A stretch of DNA of 9,989 nucleotides. Origin: Deinococcus marmoris. GTDB lineage: Bacteria; Deinococcota; Deinococci; Deinococcales; Deinococcaceae. The first letter of the stretch is position 1, and the number at the start of each line of letters is the position of its first letter. Below are positions 6,311-9,989 of the stretch, one piece after another. The stretch covers positions 1 to 9,989 of the forward strand of contig NZ_MSTI01000130.1 of NCBI RefSeq assembly GCF_001949125.1, read 5' to 3'. A program made the translations under genes and the position numbers. The notes beneath the pieces were generated by a model. That model saw only the letters and a program-made list of their open reading frames with translations. It did no database searches and was not told where the DNA came from.

Positions 6311-7398
6311 TCCTGACCGCCTGCTGCACCGTCATCGGATTCAGAGCCATCAGTTTCCGCGTCGTCCGGTGCGGCACTGTCCACCTCGGTCTTCATCACC
6401 TCGCGCAGCACACTGGTGGCGAAACTGCCCTTGGGCAGGGTGAAGGACAGCGTGTAGCCGTCGTCCTGCGGGGTGACGCTGGCCTCCTCGGGAAACACAC
6501 GGGTCAGGCGGCGGTCCCCACGCCGGGAGGCGAACACGCCCGGCGTCAGATCAAAGAGAGCCAGCGCCTCGGCTTCCAGAGCGCCCGCGTCCAGGGTCAG
6601 CGGCTTGGTCTTCTTGCCGAACAGCGTGCCAGTGGCGCTGACCTCGCCGCGTTCGGCGCGGGGCGACTCGGCAGCGGCGTCCTCGACCAGAAAGACCCCG
6701 CCCGTATCGTGCTTCTTTGCCATATCGCCTGCCAGCAGCGAGGCGAACAGACCGCGTTCCAGACGCAGGCTGAGAGAAGCGTTGAACACCGCACTCTGCA
6801 CGCTGGAGATCAGGAAGCGGCGCACGCGCGGGTCCCGCAGACGCGATTCGCCGCGCAGCACGCGGAGACCCTCCTCGGCATTCAGGCCGCCCAGACCGAA
6901 GCGTTGGGGGCCAAAGTAATTGGGCACGCCCCCCGCACCGAGCAGATTGAGGACAGCTTCAGCCTCGGCTGCGCCGCCCGCCGCGTCCCGCACGCGCACC
7001 ACGAAGCGGTTGCCGCGCAGGTGGCCCATGCCCAGCTTGTTGCCGTGGCGGGTGGTGTCCAGAATCCGCACGCCGTCCAGCGCAAATTCGCCCAGACGGC
7101 GCTCGTACTTGGCAGGCACGCTGAGCCATTGGGTGGTCACCGCATGCCGGTCTTTCAGGCCTGCCACGCCAATGTCGCGGTCACGCACGCCCACCTGGGC
7201 GCTCAGTTCGCGCAGGACATGGGCGGTGGTGTGCCCGGTCTTCTCGACATGCAGAAACAGGTGATCGCCTTCGCCCGAAAGCGGATACGCACCCACTTCC
7301 TCTACCCGGAAATCCTGGGCTTCAGCGCGCAGCGTTCCGCCCGTTCCTGCCGATTCCGTCAGCGCCCGCAGGGCTGCCCATTCAAACACCAGACTCAC
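6307..7398 (-). CDS. truD: tRNA pseudouridine(13) synthase TruD (363 aa)
   Basis: TruD converts uridine 13 of certain tRNAs to pseudouridine in the cytoplasm. The family's catalytic block [14 protein letters not shown] is at 80-93, with Asp83 as the nucleophile (Asp80 in E. coli). Upstream is the [24 protein letters not shown] region (30-53). Downstream are the conserved [14 protein letters not shown] (121-134) and NYFGPQRFG (160-168) that opens the TRUD insertion domain. The length is close to that of the E. coli enzyme. A Asp/Glu/Ser-rich tail (about 338-363) follows the core and looks disordered. The GTG at 7398 is the first usable start; TAGGCT lies 9 bases upstream and could be a -10 for a near-leaderless mRNA, but no -35 is seen. 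It heads a coupled cluster with the PCu(A)C-like and DUF3293 genes. The 67-bp gap upstream (7399-7465) has no clear terminator. Confidence 0.95.
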   Translation of the reverse strand: MSLVFEWAALRALTESAGTGGTLRAEAQDFRVEEVGAYPLSGEGDHLFLHVEKTGHTTAHVLRELSAQVGVRDRDIGVAGLKDRHAVTTQWLSVPAKYERRLGEFALDGVRILDTTRHGNKLGMGHLRGNRFVVRVRDAAGGAAEAEAVLNLLGAGGVPNYFGPQRFGLGGLNAEEGLRVLRGESRLRDPRVRRFLISSVQSAVFNASLSLRLERGLFASLLAGDMAKKHDTGGVFLVEDAAAESPRAERGEVSATGTLFGKKTKPLTLDAGALEAEALALFDLTPGVFASRRGDRRLTRVFPEEASVTPQDDGYTLSFTLPKGSFATSVLREVMKTEVDSAAPDDAETDGSESDDGAAGGQE

Positions 7399-7465
7399 GA
7401 TTGCAGCAGCCTATCCCGGCTTCCTGCGGCGGGCGTGAGAGGGCGAGGCGAGGCGGGCCTCTGGC

Positions 7466-8317
7466 TCAGTTCAGGATGCGCCCATCGGCCCGGCCCAGCG
7501 GAGTCCAGTCGGCGCGGAACAGGTGGGCCTCCTGCGCCTTATCCGGGCCGTACCACACGCGCACGCCGCTGTCGCGCTCGCCCACGGGCAGCAGCGCCTC
7601 CTGCCCGGCACGCAGTTCGGACAGCACCTCGCCGTCAGGGCCGCGCACCCGGTACCACGCGTTGATTCCGGCGGGGGACCAGCCCGCCAGCCGCACCGGA
7701 CGTTTTGAGATGTTCTTCAGGTGCGCGCCCTGCTCGCTGAGGGTCACGCTCAGGTCCGGCCATTCCGGGGTGACGGTGCGGTGCCAGCGGGTCTGGAAAT
7801 TCAGCGAGGGGCGGGTCTTGGCGGCTGCGCCTTTCGCCGGGTACAGGGCCACACCCAGCAGTCCCGCCATGCCCGCCAGCAAAGCACACAGGGCCGCCAC
7901 GAAGGCCACCGGCTCGGGGCGCTGATTCTGCAAGATGCTGAAGGCCAGCACCGCGCCGATCAGGACCGACACCAGCGGCCACGCGGGCGACGGACGGGCG
8001 GAAACGCGGCGGTACGGCAGCGGCCAGTACTCGGCCAGCAGCAGCGCCGCCGCACCCAGCCCAAACAATGCGGGCACGTCCAGTGTGGGCGTCAGCAGCA
8101 GCAGCGCCAGCCCCGGCACGGCCCACCACGCCACGCGCGGCAGATAGCCCAGCCGGGCCTCACGCGCCGTTCGCAGCAGCCATTGCAGCGCGATCAGACC
8201 GATCACCAGGGCGTACAGACCGCTCACCTCGGTCAGTGGGGTCAGCTCCAGCAACGAGCTGAAGCTGCCCACACTCAAGTCGCCCAGCCCGGCCCCTAAA
8301 ACCTCCAACTCTCGCAC
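7466..8317 (-). CDS. Uncharacterised membrane protein, five helices plus soluble C-terminal domain (283 aa)
   Basis: About five hydrophobic segments (residues 32-49, 62-77, 82-97, 113-130 and 137-159) are followed by a soluble region of about 120 residues. That region shows alternating patterns such as LKNISKRPVRLAGW (200-213), WYRVRGPDGEVLSEL (221-235) and VRVWYGPDK (252-260), suggesting a beta-sandwich outside the membrane. No catalytic motif or named family is recognised. The start is taken as the GTG at 8317 because GAGGAGA (8324-8330) sits 6 bases upstream. A GTG at 8353 would extend the ORF by 12 residues but has no ribosome binding site, and a GTG at 8323 is too close to the same site. 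The gap to moaB (8318-8489) carries no gene; no convincing terminator or promoter was seen in it. Confidence 0.75.
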   Translation of the reverse strand: MRELEVLGAGLGDLSVGSFSSLLELTPLTEVSGLYALVIGLIALQWLLRTAREARLGYLPRVAWWAVPGLALLLLTPTLDVPALFGLGAAALLLAEYWPLPYRRVSARPSPAWPLVSVLIGAVLAFSILQNQRPEPVAFVAALCALLAGMAGLLGVALYPAKGAAAKTRPSLNFQTRWHRTVTPEWPDLSVTLSEQGAHLKNISKRPVRLAGWSPAGINAWYRVRGPDGEVLSELRAGQEALLPVGERDSGVRVWYGPDKAQEAHLFRADWTPLGRADGRILN

Positions 8318-8489
8318 GTCCACTCTCCTCGTGGGCGGCCCGGCAGTGAACACTCCAGCGCGGCCCCAGCCCGGTCCAAAGTAAACCCCAGCAGCCGGGC
8401 CGAATGGAAGATGAAGACAGAAGGGCTGCCACGCCTGCCCGGTCCCCTGTTACCTGACGTTACGCAGCAGCACGCTACACAGCCCTCCG

Positions 8490-9329
8490 CTACAGGCGCG
8501 GATCGTTTTTCTTGTGTCGTCCCAGCCGGGCCGCGAACCCGCCCGTTCCCCTGGCCTGCGGCTGGGCCAGCGCGGCGGCGTCCGTGACCACTGCCGTGTG
8601 CGGCGGCGTCTGCTCCGGCAACACGGACGGGCTTGCGGCGGGTATTTGTGCGGGGGCGGGGTGGGATGCGCCGGACTGAACGGGTGTGGACTTTGCAGAT
8701 GTGGACTGACCAGATATGGCCTGACCAGATGTGGACTGGGCGGCCAACGATTGCGCGGCCAACGACTGGGCCAGTGGAGACAGCACCGGGGCCACCACAC
8801 CCGGCTGCCCGTGCCGCTCGATCTCGAAGGCCAGGTGGCCGATCTCGTTCTTCAGGATGCCTTCCCAGGCAGTCTTGACGGCGTTCAGGCTGCCGGGCAT
8901 AGCGAAGATGGCCGAACCCCGGCACAGCCCGCCCAGCGCCCGCGACAGCATGGCCGCGCCGCCCACCTCGCGGTAGCTGAGCATGCGGAACAACTCGCCA
9001 AAGCCGGGGATGGGCTTGGTGATCATCGATTCCACCACGGGCACCGTCACGTCGCGCCCGGTCAGGCCCGTACCGCCCGTGGTCAGCACCACCGTCGCCT
9101 CCCGCACGAACAGGACCAGCGCGGTGCGGATGTCCAGCGCGTCGTCCCGGACCACCCGGTAATGCACCACGCTGTGTCCCGCCACCTTCAGCTCGGCCAG
9201 CAGGTACTGACCGCTGGTATCGGTTTCGGGCGTGCGCGTGTCGCTGATGGTCAGCACCGCCACCCTGACATTGCGCGGCGCGGCGGCGCGGTGCTGTTTG
9301 GAAGCAGGTTGCTGGGAAGGGTCCGTCAT
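8490..9329 (-). CDS. moaB: Molybdenum cofactor biosynthesis protein MoaB with a long low-complexity tail (279 aa)
   Basis: Residues 20-174 are a MoaB/MogA-type domain, which binds molybdopterin and is linked to its adenylylation before molybdenum insertion. The core shows [20 protein letters not shown] (21-40), the molybdopterin-binding loop [13 protein letters not shown] (83-95), [21 protein letters not shown] (105-125, split across the dimer face) and [10 protein letters not shown] (142-151). About 105 residues follow that are absent from E. coli MoaB. They are Ala/Ser/Gln/Pro-rich, include pentapeptide repeats (186-215), and end in a basic patch ([10 protein letters not shown]). The ATG at 9329 is chosen over an in-frame TTG at 9353. 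There is no Shine-Dalgarno, but a -10-like TATCGT 6 bases upstream fits leaderless translation. No other molybdenum-cofactor genes are in the window. Confidence 0.92.
   Translation of the reverse strand: MTDPSQQPASKQHRAAAPRNVRVAVLTISDTRTPETDTSGQYLLAELKVAGHSVVHYRVVRDDALDIRTALVLFVREATVVLTTGGTGLTGRDVTVPVVESMITKPIPGFGELFRMLSYREVGGAAMLSRALGGLCRGSAIFAMPGSLNAVKTAWEGILKNEIGHLAFEIERHGQPGVVAPVLSPLAQSLAAQSLAAQSTSGQAISGQSTSAKSTPVQSGASHPAPAQIPAASPSVLPEQTPPHTAVVTDAAALAQPQARGTGGFAARLGRHKKNDPRL
8686..8775 (-). repeat. Six 15-bp tandem repeats inside the moaB tail
   Basis: Six in-phase 15-bp units run without gaps. On the plus strand they are GTGGACTTTGCAGAT, GTGGACTGACCAGAT, ATGGCCTGACCAGAT, GTGGACTGGGCGGCC, AACGATTGCGCGGCC and AACGACTGGGCCAGT. 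Because 15 is a multiple of three, copy-number changes would keep the frame. They encode pentapeptides of the types AQSLA and SGQST. The last units are related to the first by gradual divergence. Confidence 0.75.
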
Positions 9330-9335
9330 GGGATC

Positions 9336-9366
9336 ACGATACCGCCCGGGCAACGGGCAATGTCAG
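9336..9366 (-). promoter_or_regulatory. moaB: Probable leaderless promoter of moaB
   Basis: On the minus strand, TATCGT (9341-9336) matches the TANNNT form of a -10 and ends 6 bases before the moaB ATG. TGACAT (9365-9360) lies 18 bases further upstream as a possible -35. Transcription would start at or very near the A of the ATG, explaining the missing ribosome binding site. Leaderless mRNAs of this geometry are common in Deinococcus. The rest of the 111-bp gap to 9441 shows no terminator that I trust. Confidence 0.42.
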
Positions 9367-9440
9367 TCCCACGCCGGGGGTGAAACCACGGCTTTTTCCA
9401 CACTTCCAACCCTCGCTGCACTCTCCGCCGCTGCCTCTGC

Positions 9441-9989
9441 TCAGCGGCCCGCGTTCAGCACATTGCGCGCCCTTTCCGGCAGCAGGGCGCGGTCCGAGCG
9501 CTTCAGGTCCGCGCGGGGGCGGCGCAGGTACAGCGAGAGGTACATGCCCGCCTGCTGGTTCAAAAATTCGCGGTAGCCGTCTTCCTGACCGCTGCGGACG
9601 CATTCCAGGGCCAGCAGCTCCAGTTGTTCTTCCAGCCGTGCCAGCGCCAGATAGCGGGCCGCGTTCGCGCCGCTGTCACCCAGGGTTTCCAGCAGGGTCT
9701 CCAGATATTCGGGCTGCTGCATCAGCGTTCTGGCCGCGCGGCGCACGTTGGGATCATCCAGCGTCAGGAGGCAGGCCCGGCAGGGTTGCTCCTGGCTGGC
9801 CTCGCCGCAGACCGGGCAGGGCCGCCAGCCCTGTTCCTCGCGCCATTTGCGCGAACGGGTCACGGCCTCGGCGGCGCGCAGGGCGGCGGGGCGCAGGTCC
9901 TCGCCCACGTCCTGCACCAGTTCGCGGGCGCGGGCGCGGTCTGGGGCAGGCAGCGGCGGCGGCGCGGGAGCCATCACCGGCTCGCGCCC
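9441..9989 (-). CDS. C-terminal part of a probable DUF721/DciA-type protein with a C4 zinc finger (5' end outside window)
   Basis: The frame is open to the window edge (GREPVMAPAPPP...), so the start is probably beyond it. GTG and ATG codons at 9977 and 9974 are possible internal starts without a clear ribosome binding site. Numbering from that ATG, a Pro-rich linker (2-11) leads to a helical segment with LRPAALRAAEAVTRSRKWREE (27-47, in two helices) and then CPVC-x8-CRAC, with cysteines at 53, 56, 65 and 68, a four-cysteine zinc site. The order of linker, helical segment, RPCPxCG and CxxC resembles the tail of many DUF721 (DciA-like) proteins, whose N-terminal KH-like domain loads the replicative helicase; that domain would be off the window. 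A further 110 residues after the finger are helical (LARLEEQLELLALE, 105-118) and unrecognised. The same cysteine spacing occurs in RecR, but no Toprim domain follows. Confidence 0.55.
   Translation of the reverse strand, partial: GREPVMAPAPPPLPAPDRARARELVQDVGEDLRPAALRAAEAVTRSRKWREEQGWRPCPVCGEASQEQPCRACLLTLDDPNVRRAARTLMQQPEYLETLLETLGDSGANAARYLALARLEEQLELLALECVRSGQEDGYREFLNQQAGMYLSLYLRRPRADLKRSDRALLPERARNVLNAGR

Noticed and set aside
7430..7475. A hairpin AGAGG...CCTCT between truD and the membrane protein as a terminator
   Set aside because: The stem is only 5 bp with a long loop and no T run on either strand.
8318..8489. A promoter for the membrane protein gene (TACTTT near 8380)
   Set aside because: No matching -35 at a usable distance, so the hexamer is not distinguishable from chance.
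9441..9989. RecR, because the cysteine spacing equals the RecR zinc finger
   Set aside because: No helix-hairpin-helix before the finger and no Toprim motif after it; the flanking sequence fits a DUF721-type tail better.

Overview
The window is GC-rich, densely packed DNA. All but one of its genes lie on the minus strand. Several signs point to a Deinococcus-like bacterium: GTG starts in a high-GC genome, -10 boxes so close to start codons that leaderless mRNAs are implied, small palindromic intergenic repeats, a HelD-family helicase, and a DUF721-type protein ending in a zinc finger. The genus is an inference from these signs, not from a search.

Layout from left to right. Positions 1-265 (minus) hold the N-terminal end of a DDE transposase whose insertion sequence runs off the left edge. 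Positions 322-873 (plus) encode a small lipoprotein. A bidirectional terminator at about 889-922 separates it from a converging HelD-family helicase (933-3110). The helicase start codon abuts a perfect 10-10-10 bp palindrome that covers a likely -10 box. A REP/BIME-like inverted repeat (3221-3358) follows and supplies the last codons of an alanine/ornithine-racemase-family enzyme (3285-4481). That enzyme forms a two-gene operon with an upstream GNAT acetyltransferase (4494-4946).

The next minus-strand cluster reads truD (7398-6307), then a PCu(A)C-like exported protein (6310-5933), then a DUF3293 protein (5926-5498). The first two overlap by ATGA and the second pair is 6 bp apart. After that comes a 135-bp MITE-like repeat (5283-5417), a two-helix small membrane protein (5284-5123) and a terminator (about 5038-5069). 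truD modifies tRNA; the downstream genes are not obviously related to it and may simply share its transcript.

The right end carries a five-helix membrane protein with a soluble tail and no recognised family (7466-8317). Next is moaB for molybdenum cofactor synthesis (8490-9329), with a low-complexity C-terminal tail built from 15-bp tandem repeats and a probable leaderless promoter. Last is the C-terminal part of a probable DUF721/DciA-type protein with a C4 zinc finger (9441 to the window edge).

I saw no CRISPR array, rRNA or tRNA gene, or phage module. The strongest leads for follow-up are the helD palindrome, the repeat-written tail of the racemase, the MITE that supplies the upstream region of the small membrane gene, and the PCu(A)C-like protein that has lost the usual copper ligands.
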